DNA of 64,000 nucleotides. Origin: an uncultured Pseudomonadota bacterium (GTDB lineage: Bacteria > Pseudomonadota > Gammaproteobacteria > Burkholderiales > JALYOK01). Shown here piece by piece: positions 25,559 to 35,395 of this stretch (positions within the stretch are counted from its first letter, which is position 1; every line of letters starts with the position of its first letter). The stretch lies in contig CADEHE010000008.1 of NCBI GenBank assembly GCA_902826775.1, positions 149,797 through 213,796 of the forward strand, read 5' to 3'. The notes under the pieces are model-generated. The model was not told the origin of the DNA and did no database searches. It saw only the letters and a program-made list of their open reading frames with translations. A program made the translations under genes and the position numbers.

Positions 25559-26950
25559 ATGCTCAATCTGCGCGATCAACAAGTCATCGTTCTTGGCCTT
25601 GGACAAACCGGCGCGTCGTGCGTGCGCTGGCTGGGTGCGCGCGGGGCGCGCGTTCGGGTACTGGATACCCGTAATACTCCTCCAGAGTTATTGCCTGAAA
25701 TTAAGAATCAATCTGGTATTCAGATTAATACTGGTCCATATACCGAAGAAAACTTGAGCGGTGCGCAACTCATCGTGGCTAGTCCGGGCGTGGATCTGCG
25801 CGAGCCTTTGATCGCGAAACAGCTTGCTGCGGGCGTGCCGGTCGTTGGCGATATCGAACTGTTTTCTTGGGTGCTGAACGACTTGCCCAGTACGCCGCGC
25901 GTCATCGCGATCACCGGCTCCAATGGCAAGTCGACGGTAACCAGCATGGTCGGCGCGATGTGCCTAGCGGCAGGTCTGCGCACCGTCGTCGCAGGCAATA
26001 TCGGCATCCCCGTGTTGACCGCTTTGGCGCAGGCGCCGCAGCCTGACGTTTACGTGCTCGAGCTGTCCAGTTTCCAGCTGGAGACCACATCGAGTCTGCG
26101 CTTGGCGTCGGCGACCATATTGAATGTCACGCAAGATCACATGGATCGCTACGACAGCTTGCAAGATTACGCTGCGGCGAAACGGCGCATTTTCTTGCAC
26201 TGTCTGCGACGAGTGGTCAATCGCGAAGATGCATACAGCATGGCCGCGCTGCGCGATGGTGATTTCAGCTTCGGCACCGACGCGCCCAACGGCATAGGCG
26301 CCTGGGGACTGGTGCGCGAGGCGAGCGAGATCTGGCTCGCGCAGGGCGGCGCGGAGCCAAGCTCGCCCAGCAAGTTGATGCGCGTATCTGAGTTGCCGCT
26401 GACTGGCTTGCATAACGCCGCAAACGCCTTGGCGGCACTGGCCTTGTGCCGAGCTCTGGATTTGCCCTATGCGCCGCTGATTCAAGCGCTACGCAACTTC
26501 AAAGGATTGGCACATCGGGTTGAGCGCGTCGCGCAGATCGGTGGCGTCACGTTCTACGATGATTCCAAAGGCACCAACGTTGGCGCCACGGTGGCGGCCC
26601 TGCGCGGTATGACGCAACCGGTGGTGCTCATCGCCGGCGGTGACGGCAAACAACAGGATTTCGCGCCGATGAAACCCGCCGTTGCCGCGCACGCGCGCGC
26701 CGTCGTATTAATCGGGCGCGATGCGCCGGTCATCGAGCAAGCCTTGCATGGGTCGCGCATCGACTGCGTGCGCGCGGCCGATATGGCCGATGCGGTGAAT
26801 CGCGCGTATGCCTTGGCGCAGACCGGCGACGCCGTGCTGCTTTCACCCGCGTGCGCCAGCTTCGACATGTTTCGCGACTACGTGCACCGCGCCGAAGTGT
26901 TCGTGGCCGCGGTTAAGGCGCTTGCACAAGCGCGCGGCCGAGTGCACTGA
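25559..26950 (+). CDS. murD: UDP-MurNAc-L-Ala:D-Glu ligase MurD
   Basis: This cytosolic ligase of 463 residues adds D-glutamate to UDP-MurNAc-L-alanine. Visible motifs are the N-terminal nucleotide fold VIVLGLGQTGASCVRWL, the ATP site AITGSNGKSTVTSMV, NVTQDHMDRYDSL and FYDDSKGTNVGATVAAL, and the C-terminal LLSPACASFDMFRDY. Residues about 36-66 (TRNTPPELLPEIKNQSG and on) are encoded by a conspicuously A+T-rich patch (about 25666-25755) with codons ending in A or T, unlike the rest of the gene. It starts three bases after the mraY-tail repeat. Confidence 0.96.
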   Translation: MLNLRDQQVIVLGLGQTGASCVRWLGARGARVRVLDTRNTPPELLPEIKNQSGIQINTGPYTEENLSGAQLIVASPGVDLREPLIAKQLAAGVPVVGDIELFSWVLNDLPSTPRVIAITGSNGKSTVTSMVGAMCLAAGLRTVVAGNIGIPVLTALAQAPQPDVYVLELSSFQLETTSSLRLASATILNVTQDHMDRYDSLQDYAAAKRRIFLHCLRRVVNREDAYSMAALRDGDFSFGTDAPNGIGAWGLVREASEIWLAQGGAEPSSPSKLMRVSELPLTGLHNAANALAALALCRALDLPYAPLIQALRNFKGLAHRVERVAQIGGVTFYDDSKGTNVGATVAALRGMTQPVVLIAGGDGKQQDFAPMKPAVAAHARAVVLIGRDAPVIEQALHGSRIDCVRAADMADAVNRAYALAQTGDAVLLSPACASFDMFRDYVHRAEVFVAAVKALAQARGRVH

Positions 26951-26952
26951 CC

Positions 26953-28107
26953 ATGTTCTACACCGCGAACCGTCCTCTAGTTCGAGAATTGGATGCTACG
27001 CTGCTTAGCGCAACGCTTTTGCTGCTGGGCTTGGGCTTGGTGATGGTGTATTCGGCCTCGATCACCAGCGCGCAGAACGACAGCAAGATCGCTTACACCG
27101 CAACCTACTACCTGACGCGTCACGCCGTTTACATTGCTGCGGCGTTGGCGGCCGCGCTGCTCGTGTTTCAAGTGCCGCTGCGCACCTGGCAGCAAGTTGC
27201 ACCGTACTTGTTCGTGATTGGCTTGTGCTCCTTGGTCGTGGTGCTGATCCCGCACATCGGCCGTGAAGTCAAAGGCGCGCGGCGCTGGATCTCTTTCGCT
27301 GGTTTCCAGCTGCAACCCTCCGAGTTCGTCAAGTTGGCGGTTGTGCTGTATGCCGCCGACTACACCGTGCGCAAAGCCGCATTCATGCACAGTTTTAGGA
27401 AGGGCTTTCTGCCCATGCTGGGCGTCATGTTTATCACCGGCACGCTGCTGCTGGCCGAGCCGGACTTCGGCGCGTTCGCGGTGGTGGCGGCGATTTCGGT
27501 GGCGATTCTATTCCTCGGCGGGCTCAACCTGCGGCTGTTTTCCGGCATGGTGCTGCTGTTGGTGACGGGGTTCGTGTTGCTCATTGTGTTTTCGCCTTAT
27601 CGGCTGAAGCGCATTTTGGGATTCCTCAATCCTTGGGAGGACCCGCTCGGCAAAGGCTATCAGTTGACCCACGCGTTGATGGCATTCGGCCGCGGTGAAT
27701 GGTTCGGCGCTGGACTGGGCGGCAGCGTGGAGAAACTGGGGTACTTGCCGGAAGCGCACACCGATTTCTTGCTGGCGGTGATCGCCGAGGAGTTGGGTTT
27801 CATCGGCGTGCTCGCGGTGATCTGCGCATTCGCGTTTATCGCGGTGCGCGCGTTCGCTATCGGCAGCCAGGCGGCGATGCGCGAACGTTATTTCGCGGCA
27901 CTCGTGGCGCAAGGGATGGGCGTGTGGATTGCAGTGCAAGCGATCATCAATGTCGGCGTCAATATGGGCTTGCTGCCCACTAAAGGGCTGACTTTGCCGC
28001 TGATGAGTTATGGCGGCAGCGCTTTGATCACCACCTGCTGCGCGCTGGCGCTGCTGCTGCGCGTCGACTTCGAGAACCGCCAGTTGATGAAGGGGCGCGA
28101 GGTATGA
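26953..28107 (+). CDS. ftsW: Septal peptidoglycan glycosyltransferase FtsW
   Basis: This SEDS-family membrane protein of 384 residues polymerises lipid II at the septum with FtsI. About ten membrane helices are visible. Family signatures include GLVMVYSAS near the N-terminus, GRWISFAGFQLQPSEFVKLA-like RRWISFAGFQLQPSEFVKL, LLAEPDFGAFAVV and TKGLTLPLMSYGGSALI near the C-terminus. It starts two bases after murD and overlaps murG by ATGA. Confidence 0.96.
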   Translation: MFYTANRPLVRELDATLLSATLLLLGLGLVMVYSASITSAQNDSKIAYTATYYLTRHAVYIAAALAAALLVFQVPLRTWQQVAPYLFVIGLCSLVVVLIPHIGREVKGARRWISFAGFQLQPSEFVKLAVVLYAADYTVRKAAFMHSFRKGFLPMLGVMFITGTLLLAEPDFGAFAVVAAISVAILFLGGLNLRLFSGMVLLLVTGFVLLIVFSPYRLKRILGFLNPWEDPLGKGYQLTHALMAFGRGEWFGAGLGGSVEKLGYLPEAHTDFLLAVIAEELGFIGVLAVICAFAFIAVRAFAIGSQAAMRERYFAALVAQGMGVWIAVQAIINVGVNMGLLPTKGLTLPLMSYGGSALITTCCALALLLRVDFENRQLMKGREV

Positions 28108-29234
28108 GCAGCGTGGCCGCGGATCGCGCGCGCACGATCCTGATCATGGCGGGCGGCACCGGCGGTCACGTGTTTCCGGCCCTGGCGGTGGCGGACTGGC
28201 TGCGCGAGCGCGGCTGGAATATCGTTTGGCTCGGTACCAAAAACGGCATGGAAGCACGCTTGGTGCCGGAGCGCGGTTATCCGATCGAGTACATCAGCTT
28301 CGCGGGTCTGCGCCGCAGCGGTTTGTTGCGCGTCGCGCTGCTGCCCCTGTCGCTGATTGTCGCCTTTGTGCAGAGCGTGCGCGTATTGCTGCGCCGGCGT
28401 CCCGATGTGGTGCTAGGTCTTGGTGGTTATGCCACGTTTCCGGCAGGGATGATGGCATCGTTACTCAACCGGCCGCTTGCCATCCACGAACAGAATTCCG
28501 TTGCCGGACTTGCTAACCGCGTGTTGGCGCGCGTCGCCGACCGTGTCATGGCCGGCTTTCCGAACGCATTCGTTGCCGCTGTGAGCGGCGCACTGGCCAA
28601 AGCGCTGGGCGCACCGCGCAAGGCACAGTGGGTGGGTAATCCGGTGCGGCGCGACATCGCGGCCTTGCCGGAGCCGGCGACACGCTACGGCCAGCGCAGC
28701 GGGGCGCTGCGTTTGCTAATCGTCGGCGGCAGCCAAGGCGCGCAAGCGCTCAATGAAACACTGCCGAAGGCATTGGCGCTCTTACCGATCCAAGCGCGCC
28801 CGCAAGTCACGCATCAATGCGGCGAGAAAAATCTCGATAGCGTGCGGGCGGGCTACACCGCGCAGAAGGTCGAAGCCAGTGTCGTTGCATTCGTGGCCGA
28901 CATGGCGAGCCAATATGCGGCGAATGATTTGTTGATCTGCCGTTCGGGTGCGTTGACCGTGGCCGAGATTGCCGCGGCGGGCGTGGCGAGCGTTCTGGTG
29001 CCCTATCCCTACGCTGTCGATGATCATCAAACCGGCAATGCGCGTTTCTTGAGCGAAGCCGGCGCGGCGGTGCTGCTGCCGCAAAGCGACATGACCCCGC
29101 AAAAGCTTGCAGCGCTCATCGCAGGATTTTCGCGCGAACAGCTTGCGGCGATGGCGCAGAAAGCGCGCTCACTGGCAAAGCCGGATGCGACCGAGTTGGT
29201 CGGCAGCGCTTGCATGGAGTTGGCGGTGGCATGA
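28104..29234 (+). CDS. murG: Lipid II synthase MurG (UDP-GlcNAc transferase)
   Basis: This GT28 peripheral membrane glycosyltransferase of 376 residues adds GlcNAc to lipid I. N-terminal loop MAGGTGGHVFPALAVADWL and LGTKNGMEARLVP bind the acceptor. LRLLIVGGSQGAQALNE, CRSGALTVAEIAAAGVASVLVPYPYAVDDHQTGNA-type donor-binding blocks are present (Arg-Ser-Gly-Ala; His-Gln-Thr-Gly-Asn). The stop codon overlaps an ATGA that starts a duplicated murC head rather than murC itself, so coupling to murC is now indirect. Confidence 0.96.
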   Translation: MSSVAADRARTILIMAGGTGGHVFPALAVADWLRERGWNIVWLGTKNGMEARLVPERGYPIEYISFAGLRRSGLLRVALLPLSLIVAFVQSVRVLLRRRPDVVLGLGGYATFPAGMMASLLNRPLAIHEQNSVAGLANRVLARVADRVMAGFPNAFVAAVSGALAKALGAPRKAQWVGNPVRRDIAALPEPATRYGQRSGALRLLIVGGSQGAQALNETLPKALALLPIQARPQVTHQCGEKNLDSVRAGYTAQKVEASVVAFVADMASQYAANDLLICRSGALTVAEIAAAGVASVLVPYPYAVDDHQTGNARFLSEAGAAVLLPQSDMTPQKLAALIAGFSREQLAAMAQKARSLAKPDATELVGSACMELAVA

Positions 29235-29416
29235 AACACAAAGTTAAAAGGGTCCACTTTGTTGGCACAGGTGGGGCAGTGCGAGCCCCGACGAGGGACC
29301 CGCGGAGCGGGATCGGAGGGACACGCGAGTCATTGCCGGCCGCCGATTCCATGCACCCAGCAGACACGGATTCCGTCGCATGAAACACAAAGTTAAAAAG
29401 GTCCATTTTGTTGGCA
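29229..29416 (+). repeat. Duplication of the murC 5' end flanking a 110-bp insert
   Basis: A 39-bp block beginning GCATGAAACACAAAGTTAAA occurs at 29229-29267 and again at 29378-29416, with two mismatches, 149 bp apart. The second copy is the real murC start. The 110 bp between them are unrelated to murC and contain a small hairpin CCCGC-GGA-GCGGG. As at the mraY end, a gene edge has been duplicated around a short insert without breaking either neighbour. Confidence 0.9.
29231..29383 (+). other. 50-codon frame between murG and murC, starting as a MurC N-terminus
   Basis: The first murC head copy opens a frame, [15 protein letters not shown] and on, that reads through the insert and stops at the TGA of the ATGA overlapping the true murC start (29380-29383). 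It also overlaps the murG stop by ATGA. The insert thus keeps stop/start coupling on both sides. The peptide of 50 residues would begin like a truncated MurC nucleotide fold and continue into Arg/Pro-rich sequence. Whether it is translated or is only a ribosome relay is unknown. Confidence 0.4.
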
Positions 29417-30789
29417 TCGGCGGCTCCGGCATGAGCGGCATCGCCGAAGTCATGCTCAATCTGGGCTATGCCGTCAGCGGTAGCGACATGGCTGACGGTG
29501 CCGCCACGCGCCGTCTGCGCGGCTTGGGCGCGTTGGTCAAGATCGGCCATGCGCCGGAGCACCTCGGCGATGCAGATGCGGTGGTCGTATCCACTGCGGT
29601 CAAGTACGACAATCCAGAGGTTTTGGCGGCACGCAGTCGACACATTCCGGTTGTGCCGCGCGCCATGATGCTCGCGGAGCTGATGCGCTTGAAGCAAGGC
29701 ATCGCAGTGGCCGGCACTCATGGCAAAACGACTACGACGAGTCTGATCGCCAGCGTGCTGGGCGAAGCGCGCCTGGATCCGACGTTCGTTATCGGCGGAC
29801 GCCTTAACAGTGTGGACGCCAACGCGCGCTTGGGCACCGGCGAGTATTTGGTGGCGGAGGCGGACGAATCCGACGCTTCGTTTCTGTACTTGCAGCCGGA
29901 GTTGGCGGTGGTTACCAACATCGATGCCGACCACATGGAAACGTATCAGCACGACTTCGAGAAGCTGAAGTCCGCGTTCGTTGAATTCATCGAGCACTTG
30001 CCCTTCTACGGCCTGGCAGTGTTGTGCGCCGACGACGCCAATGTGCGCGCCATCATGCCGCGCATCTCCAAGCCGATGGTCACCTATGGCACCGGCGAGG
30101 ACACGTCGCTGCGCGCCAGCGATATCCGCGCCGTGGGCACCGGCATGCGCTTTCGACTGGAGATTCGCGATCCGAAGCTTTCCGCCGGTGGCACGCGCGA
30201 ACTTGACATGGCGCTCAATCTTCCCGGGCATCACAACGTGCTCAACTCGCTTGCGGCGATCGCGGTGGGCATAGAGGTCGGTGCGCCGTACCCGGCGATC
30301 CTCAAAGCCTTGGCCGAGTTCAAGGGTGTGGGCCGGCGCCTGCAGCGCTATGGAGAAGTTGCTTGCGCGAGCGGCGGCACGTTTAGTTTGTTGGACGATT
30401 ACGGCCATCATCCGGTGGAAATGGCCGCGACTATCGCAGCCGCGCGCGGCGCTTTTCCGGGCCGCCGTCTGGTGTTGGCGTTTCAGCCGCACCGTTATAC
30501 CCGCACGCGCGACGTGTTCGAGGATTTCGTGAAGGTGCTTTCGACCGTTGACGTGCTGCTGCTGACCGAGGTTTATGCCGCCGGTGAAACCCCGATTGTT
30601 GCCGCTGACGGCCGCGCGTTGGCGCGCGCGGTGCGTGTGGCAGGCAAGGTCGAGCCGATGTTCGTGGAAAGCGTTGCTGAACTGCCGGCGGCGATCGCCA
30701 ATGTGGCGCGCGACGGCGACGTGGTGCTGACCATGGGGGCGGGCTCGATCGGCACCGTGCCCAGTTTGTTGGCGAAGGGCGAAACATGA
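29380..30789 (+). CDS. murC: UDP-MurNAc:L-alanine ligase MurC
   Basis: This cytosolic ligase of 469 residues adds L-alanine to UDP-MurNAc, the first stem-peptide step. The N-terminal [16 protein letters not shown], the ATP site [35 protein letters not shown] and [14 protein letters not shown] are diagnostic. The ATG at 29380 is the second copy of a duplicated head; only this copy continues into the full gene. It ends with an ATGA overlap with ddl. Confidence 0.97.
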   Translation: MKHKVKKVHFVGIGGSGMSGIAEVMLNLGYAVSGSDMADGAATRRLRGLGALVKIGHAPEHLGDADAVVVSTAVKYDNPEVLAARSRHIPVVPRAMMLAELMRLKQGIAVAGTHGKTTTTSLIASVLGEARLDPTFVIGGRLNSVDANARLGTGEYLVAEADESDASFLYLQPELAVVTNIDADHMETYQHDFEKLKSAFVEFIEHLPFYGLAVLCADDANVRAIMPRISKPMVTYGTGEDTSLRASDIRAVGTGMRFRLEIRDPKLSAGGTRELDMALNLPGHHNVLNSLAAIAVGIEVGAPYPAILKALAEFKGVGRRLQRYGEVACASGGTFSLLDDYGHHPVEMAATIAAARGAFPGRRLVLAFQPHRYTRTRDVFEDFVKVLSTVDVLLLTEVYAAGETPIVAADGRALARAVRVAGKVEPMFVESVAELPAAIANVARDGDVVLTMGAGSIGTVPSLLAKGET

Positions 30790-31703
30790 AACCAGCGCAG
30801 TTTGGCAAGGTCGCTGTGTTGTTGGGCGGCAAGTCGGCCGAGCGCGAAGTCTCCCTGATGAGCGGCGGCGCAGTGCTGGAGGCGCTTAGGCGCGGCGGCG
30901 TCGATGCCCACGGCTTCGATCCGCAACTGCGTGGGTTCGATCAATTGATCGCAGAGCACTTTGATCGCGCCTTTATCGCGCTGCATGGGCGCTATGGTGA
31001 AGACGGCACGATGCAAGGCGCGCTGGAGCAGATCGGCTTGCCGTACACCGGCAGCGGCGTCATGGCGAGCGCGTTGGCGATGGACAAGTGGCGCACCAAG
31101 CTCATATGGCAGCAGGTCGGTATTCCGACGCCGGCCTCGCTACTGGTGAACAAGAGCAGCGATGTCGATGCGGTGGTCAAGCAGCTTGGCTTGCCGCTCA
31201 TCGTCAAGCCGGTGCATGAAGGCTCCACCATCGGGCTGACCAAAGTCACGCACAGCGACCAAATGCGCGCAGCCATCGACGCGGCATTGCAGCATGACGC
31301 CTATGTGTTGGCGGAAACATTCATTCAGGGCAAGGAGCTGACCGCTTCGATTCTCGGCGAGCAAGTGCTGCCGCTGATACACATCGTGCCCGCCGGTGAG
31401 ATGTACGACTACAACGCGAAGTACGTTTCCGACCAGACCAAGTACCACTGTCCGTCGGGATTGCCGGCAGCACTGGAGGCCAAGATTCAAGGCATCGCCC
31501 TGCAGGCATTCAAAATCGTCGGCTGCCGCGGCTGGGGGCGTGTGGATGTGATGCTCGACGCGCAGGACAACCCGTGGTTGTTGGAGGTCAACACCTCACC
31601 CGGCATGACCAGCCATAGCCTGGTGCCGATGGCAGCGAAGGCAGCCGGCATTTCTTTCGATCAGTTGGTGCTGCGCATTCTGGAGTTGATCGATGCGGTT
31701 TAA
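30786..31703 (+). CDS. ddl: D-alanine:D-alanine ligase
   Basis: This ATP-grasp enzyme of 305 residues makes the D-Ala-D-Ala dipeptide for MurF. The N-terminus has [17 protein letters not shown], then [15 protein letters not shown], the ATP-grasp [15 protein letters not shown] and the metal-binding end [15 protein letters not shown]. The length is normal for DdlB, the type found in dcw clusters. The last 11 bases overlap ftsQ. Confidence 0.96.
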   Translation: MKPAQFGKVAVLLGGKSAEREVSLMSGGAVLEALRRGGVDAHGFDPQLRGFDQLIAEHFDRAFIALHGRYGEDGTMQGALEQIGLPYTGSGVMASALAMDKWRTKLIWQQVGIPTPASLLVNKSSDVDAVVKQLGLPLIVKPVHEGSTIGLTKVTHSDQMRAAIDAALQHDAYVLAETFIQGKELTASILGEQVLPLIHIVPAGEMYDYNAKYVSDQTKYHCPSGLPAALEAKIQGIALQAFKIVGCRGWGRVDVMLDAQDNPWLLEVNTSPGMTSHSLVPMAAKAAGISFDQLVLRILELIDAV

Positions 31704-32595
31704 GTCGGTCAAAAAGAACAAACTCGACACCCGTCAACGTCCGGCGTACGAGCCGCCGACGCGCCGCCCCGGCAGCATGGGCGAAGCGCGGCGCGACGGC
31801 GGCAATTGGCTGCGCGCGTTTTGGGCGACACCGGCGCACATCAACCGCGCGACGCAAGCGCTGTGCGGCGCCGCCTTCTTGCTGCTTGCTTTCATGGGGG
31901 GCGTTTGGGCAATGCGCTTGCCGATGCTGGAGTTTCGCCAAGTGCAGGTGGTGGGGGATGTGCGGCACTTGCAGCGCGCGGAGCTCGCGCGCTTGGTGCG
32001 TCAATGGCGCGGCAACTTCTTGACTTTGGACCTAGAGCGCGTGCGCCGCGACGTGGCGGCCTTAGCTTGGGTCAAGGATGCCGACGTAGCGCGGCGCTGG
32101 CCGGCGGAGTTGATCATCGCCGTGAATGAGCACCAACCTTTGGCGCGCTGGGGACGCCGCAGCTTGGTAGACAACGACGGGAAGGTCTTTGCCGGTGAAG
32201 TCGACGGATCATTCCCACGCCTGTTTGGACCGGATGAGCACGCCGAGCGCGTCGTCGAGCATTACCACAAGCTTGTTCTGGCGTTAGCGCCCATAGGCGC
32301 AAGGCCAAGCGAAGTGCGCTTGTCGCCGCGATTGGCATGGGAAGTTCAACTCGACAATGGTTTCAAGCTCGAGTTGGGGCGTGCGGATTTTGACGAGCGG
32401 CTGCAGACTTTTCTTACGGCGTATCGAGTCGAATTGCACAACTTCGCGAGCAATACGCTGGTCGTGGACTTGCGCTACAAGCGCGGCCTTGCGCTGAAAG
32501 TCGGCCAGCTCCAAGAGCGCCCCGGCGACCAACCGGCGGGAGCGTCGAGCAAGTCGAAGAAAACCGGCAGTGCAAAAAAGCGCACCCGCCTATAA
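31693..32595 (+). CDS. ftsQ: Cell division protein FtsQ
   Basis: This bitopic divisome protein has 300 residues. A basic, Pro/Arg-rich cytoplasmic tail of about 50 residues precedes one membrane helix ([19 protein letters not shown]). The periplasmic POTRA domain begins at [21 protein letters not shown] and is followed by the beta domain ending near [15 protein letters not shown]. The C-terminus has a Lys/Ser-rich tail. FtsQ links FtsB/FtsL to the ring. The start ATG lies inside the last codons of ddl; the stop is eight bases before ftsA. Confidence 0.94.
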   Translation: MRFKSVKKNKLDTRQRPAYEPPTRRPGSMGEARRDGGNWLRAFWATPAHINRATQALCGAAFLLLAFMGGVWAMRLPMLEFRQVQVVGDVRHLQRAELARLVRQWRGNFLTLDLERVRRDVAALAWVKDADVARRWPAELIIAVNEHQPLARWGRRSLVDNDGKVFAGEVDGSFPRLFGPDEHAERVVEHYHKLVLALAPIGARPSEVRLSPRLAWEVQLDNGFKLELGRADFDERLQTFLTAYRVELHNFASNTLVVDLRYKRGLALKVGQLQERPGDQPAGASSKSKKTGSAKKRTRL

Positions 32596-32603
32596 GAACT
32601 CAC

Positions 32604-33845
32604 ATGATCAACAAGAACCGCGAACAAAAGAATCTAATCGTCGGACTCGACATCGGCACATCGAAGATTGTGTGTCTGGTGGCTGAAGTGCTGGGGGACG
32701 GCCGGCTGGAAGTGATCGGCATCGGCCAACATCCCTCGCGCGGCTTGAAGAAGGGCGTGGTGGTGAACATCGAAACCACGGTGAACGCGATCCAGCGCGC
32801 GTTGGAAGAAGCCGAATTGATGGCGAACTGCAAGATCCGCGAAGTGATTACCGGCATCGCGGGCAGCCACATCAAGAGTTTCAACTCGCACGGCATGGTC
32901 GCGATCAAAGACAAAGAAGTGCAGCAAGCCGATGTCGACCGCGTGCTGGAAACGGCGCGCGCAGTGAATATCCCGCTCGATCAGCAGATTCTGCACATCT
33001 TGACGCAGGAATTCATTATCGACGGCCAAGAAGATGTGCGCGAGCCGCTTGGCATGAGCGGCGTGCGCTTGGAAGTGAAAGTGCACATCGTCACCGGCGC
33101 GGTGTCGGCGGCGCAAAACATCATGAAGTGCGTGCGACGCTGCGGCCTGGAAGTGCGCGATCTCATCTTGCAGCCGTTGGCATCTAGCATCGCGGTGCTC
33201 TCCGACGACGAGAAAGATCTCGGCGTCTGCTTGGTGGATATCGGCGGCGGCACCACCGACATCGCGGTCTTCGTCGAAGGCGCGATCCGCCATACCGCGG
33301 TGATTCCCATCGCCGGCGATCAGATCACCAACGACGTCGCGATGGCGCTGCGCACGCCAACCAAGGAAGCCGAAGAACTCAAGATCACGCGCGGCTGCGC
33401 TTTGCGCCAGCTTGCCGACGCGCACGAAATGATCGAAGTGCCTGGCGTGGGCGATCGCGGTACGCGCCAGATGTCGCGCCAAACGCTCGCCGAAGTAATC
33501 GAGCCGCGCGTCGAGGAACTCTACACGCTGGTGCAGCAGGAATTGCGGCGCAGCGGATTTGAGGAGCTGCTCTCCTCCGGCATCGTACTCACCGGCGGCA
33601 GCAGCGTCATACAGGGCATGGTCGAGTTGGGAGAAGAAATCTTTCACATGCCGGTGCGTTTGGGCGTGGCCCATTACAAAGGAGGGCTGGCGGAAGTCGT
33701 GCGTAATCCGCGCTTCTCCACAGGGATGGGTTTGTTGATGGCGGGCTACGAAGGTTTCCAACGCAACGAGGTGCAACGGCTCAACACCAACTCGCTGCAA
33801 CAGATTTGGGAGCGCATGAAGAACTGGTTCAAAGGCAATTTTTAG
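32604..33845 (+). CDS. ftsA: Cell division protein FtsA
   Basis: This actin-like ATPase of 413 residues tethers FtsZ to the membrane. Phosphate-binding motifs are VGLDIGTSKIVCLVAEV near the start and VDIGGGTTDIAVF in the middle, with GIVLTGGSSVIQGM later. The 1C domain lies near VITGIAGSHIKSFNSHGMVA. The amphipathic membrane-targeting helix is the C-terminal end, IWERMKNWFKGNF. It is followed by 78 bases before ftsZ, a gap that may contain a separate ftsZ promoter. Confidence 0.97.
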   Translation: MINKNREQKNLIVGLDIGTSKIVCLVAEVLGDGRLEVIGIGQHPSRGLKKGVVVNIETTVNAIQRALEEAELMANCKIREVITGIAGSHIKSFNSHGMVAIKDKEVQQADVDRVLETARAVNIPLDQQILHILTQEFIIDGQEDVREPLGMSGVRLEVKVHIVTGAVSAAQNIMKCVRRCGLEVRDLILQPLASSIAVLSDDEKDLGVCLVDIGGGTTDIAVFVEGAIRHTAVIPIAGDQITNDVAMALRTPTKEAEELKITRGCALRQLADAHEMIEVPGVGDRGTRQMSRQTLAEVIEPRVEELYTLVQQELRRSGFEELLSSGIVLTGGSSVIQGMVELGEEIFHMPVRLGVAHYKGGLAEVVRNPRFSTGMGLLMAGYEGFQRNEVQRLNTNSLQQIWERMKNWFKGNF

Positions 33846-33923
33846 GCAAGTAGGCACGCAGCAACGAAGTTTGCAACTTTTTGATATTCACGATCGCAAC
33901 ATCTCTCGCATAGGAGGAACGGC

Positions 33924-35078
33924 ATGCTGGAAATTCTGGAAAACCCGTCTCAAGAGGCCATCATCAAAGTCATCGGTGTTGGCGGCTGCGGCGGCAACGC
34001 AGTCGAGCATATGATCAACAATGGTGTTTCAGGCGTCGATTTCATCGTCGCCAATACTGACGCGCAAGCGCTCAAACGCAGCACCGCGAAGCAAGTCATG
34101 CAGATCGGCACGAGCATCACCAAAGGCTTGGGTGCAGGCGCCAATCCGGAAGTGGGGCGCGAAGCGGCGATGCAGGATCGCGAAGCGATTGCCGAAGCGA
34201 TCAAAGGCGCCGACATGCTTTTCATCACCGCCGGCATGGGGGGTGGTACTGGTACGGGTTCTGCTCCAGTCATCGCTCAGGTCGCTAAAGACCTAGGTAT
34301 ACTCACCGTTGCAGTAGTCACTAAGCCGTTTTCCTTCGAGGGCAAGCGCCAACGCGTGGCTGCTGCGGGGATCGAAGCGCTGCATCAGCATGTCGATTCG
34401 CTCATCATCATTCCGAACGACAAACTGCTGGAAGTGCTCGGTGACGACGTCGGCTACTTGGAAGCGTACAAAGCGGCGAACAACGTTCTGCATGGCGCTG
34501 TGGCGGGCATCGCCGAAGTCATCAATTGCCCCGGCTTGGTCAACGTCGACTTTGCCGACGTCAAGACCGTGATGGCAGAAATGGGCGTGGCGATGATGGG
34601 TTCTGCCACCGCATCCGGCATCGACCGCGCGCGCATCGCCGCGGAACAAGCGGTCGCGAGCCCGCTGCTGGAAGATGTCAATCTTTCCGGCGCACGCGGC
34701 GTGCTGGTCAACATCACCGCGAACCAAGGCATGAAGTTGAAAGAAGTGCACGAAGTCATGAACACCATTCGCAGCTTCACCGCGGACGATGCCACCGTGA
34801 TCTTCGGCAGTGTGATCGACGAAGCGATGAGCGATGCACTGCGCGTGACCATCGTGGCGACGGGTTTGGGCGCGCACGCCGCACGCGCGCAACCGAAGCC
34901 TTTCTTGGTGCGCACCGGAACCGACAATCACCCGATCGGCGGTTCACATGTGGACTACAACGATCTCGACCAACCGGCCGTGCTGCGCCGGCGCCGCGAT
35001 TCGACCATCGATGCGCTGCGCCAGTCGGGGGTCGATATGTTGGATATACCGGCATTCCTGCGCAAACAAGCGGACTAG
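33924..35078 (+). CDS. ftsZ: Cell division GTPase FtsZ
   Basis: This tubulin-like GTPase of 384 residues forms the division ring. Signature motifs are KVIGVGGCGGNAVEHMI, the tubulin loop ITAGMGGGTGTGSAPVIA and NVDFADVKTVM. The linker is short and the conserved C-terminal peptide DIPAFLRKQ, which binds FtsA and ZipA, is intact. The ATG follows a strong AGGAGGA site. About 34245-34335 uses T-ending codons more than the rest of the gene. In many related genomes lpxC follows directly; here it is 8.8 kb away. Confidence 0.97.
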   Translation: MLEILENPSQEAIIKVIGVGGCGGNAVEHMINNGVSGVDFIVANTDAQALKRSTAKQVMQIGTSITKGLGAGANPEVGREAAMQDREAIAEAIKGADMLFITAGMGGGTGTGSAPVIAQVAKDLGILTVAVVTKPFSFEGKRQRVAAAGIEALHQHVDSLIIIPNDKLLEVLGDDVGYLEAYKAANNVLHGAVAGIAEVINCPGLVNVDFADVKTVMAEMGVAMMGSATASGIDRARIAAEQAVASPLLEDVNLSGARGVLVNITANQGMKLKEVHEVMNTIRSFTADDATVIFGSVIDEAMSDALRVTIVATGLGAHAARAQPKPFLVRTGTDNHPIGGSHVDYNDLDQPAVLRRRRDSTIDALRQSGVDMLDIPAFLRKQAD

Positions 35079-35395
35079 CCACAGAGAGAGTCGCCTACCG
35101 GGCGCGCACCTCCTCCACGTGTCCCGGTAGGTTCAACCCGAGGTCAGCATCTGGCCTCGGGCGCTTCGCGCCGCGGATCGTTTGCGGACGCGCTTATGCC
35201 CGGAGTGCTCACCGCTCCGCTCCGGGCGGTTTTGTCGAGATGGCGTATTGACGTGCTTTTTTGCAATAATCAGTGCATGTGTTAATGCAAGACCTGACCC
35301 CACTTTTCTTGGTATGGCGATAGATCTCAAAACGGAGGAGCAGCTTTTGTTGGAGGTACTCCTAGTGTATCGTTGACAGGCGGAGTAAACGCGAG
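35079..35395 (+). terminator. Hairpin-rich region after ftsZ
   Basis: Three stem-loops follow ftsZ. CCTACCGGG (35094-35102) pairs with CCCGGTAGG (35123-35131). CCCGAGG (35138-35144) pairs with CCTCGGG (35154-35160). GCCCGGAG (35198-35205) pairs with CTCCGGGC (35220-35227), followed by GGTTTTG. The third is the best terminator candidate. From 35282 to 35301 lies an inverted copy of the REP-like motif of the following island. No gene is supported in these 317 bases. Confidence 0.5.
35282..35301 (-). repeat. REP-like motif, inverted copy (left boundary of island)
   Basis: TTAATGCAAGACCTGACCCC is the reverse complement of the motif GGGGTCAGGTCTTGCATTAA that recurs at 35715-36052 in the opposite orientation. 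It is the leftmost copy and lies just after the ftsZ hairpins, so it may mark the edge of the inserted region. Confidence 0.8.

Noticed and set aside
29116..30492. Minus-strand frame of 458 codons opposite murC
   Set aside because: Antisense to murC along nearly its full length, His/Arg/Ala-rich, without recognisable domains.
32634..33857. Minus-strand frame of 407 codons opposite ftsA
   Set aside because: A mirror frame of ftsA codon structure with no signature and no ribosome site.
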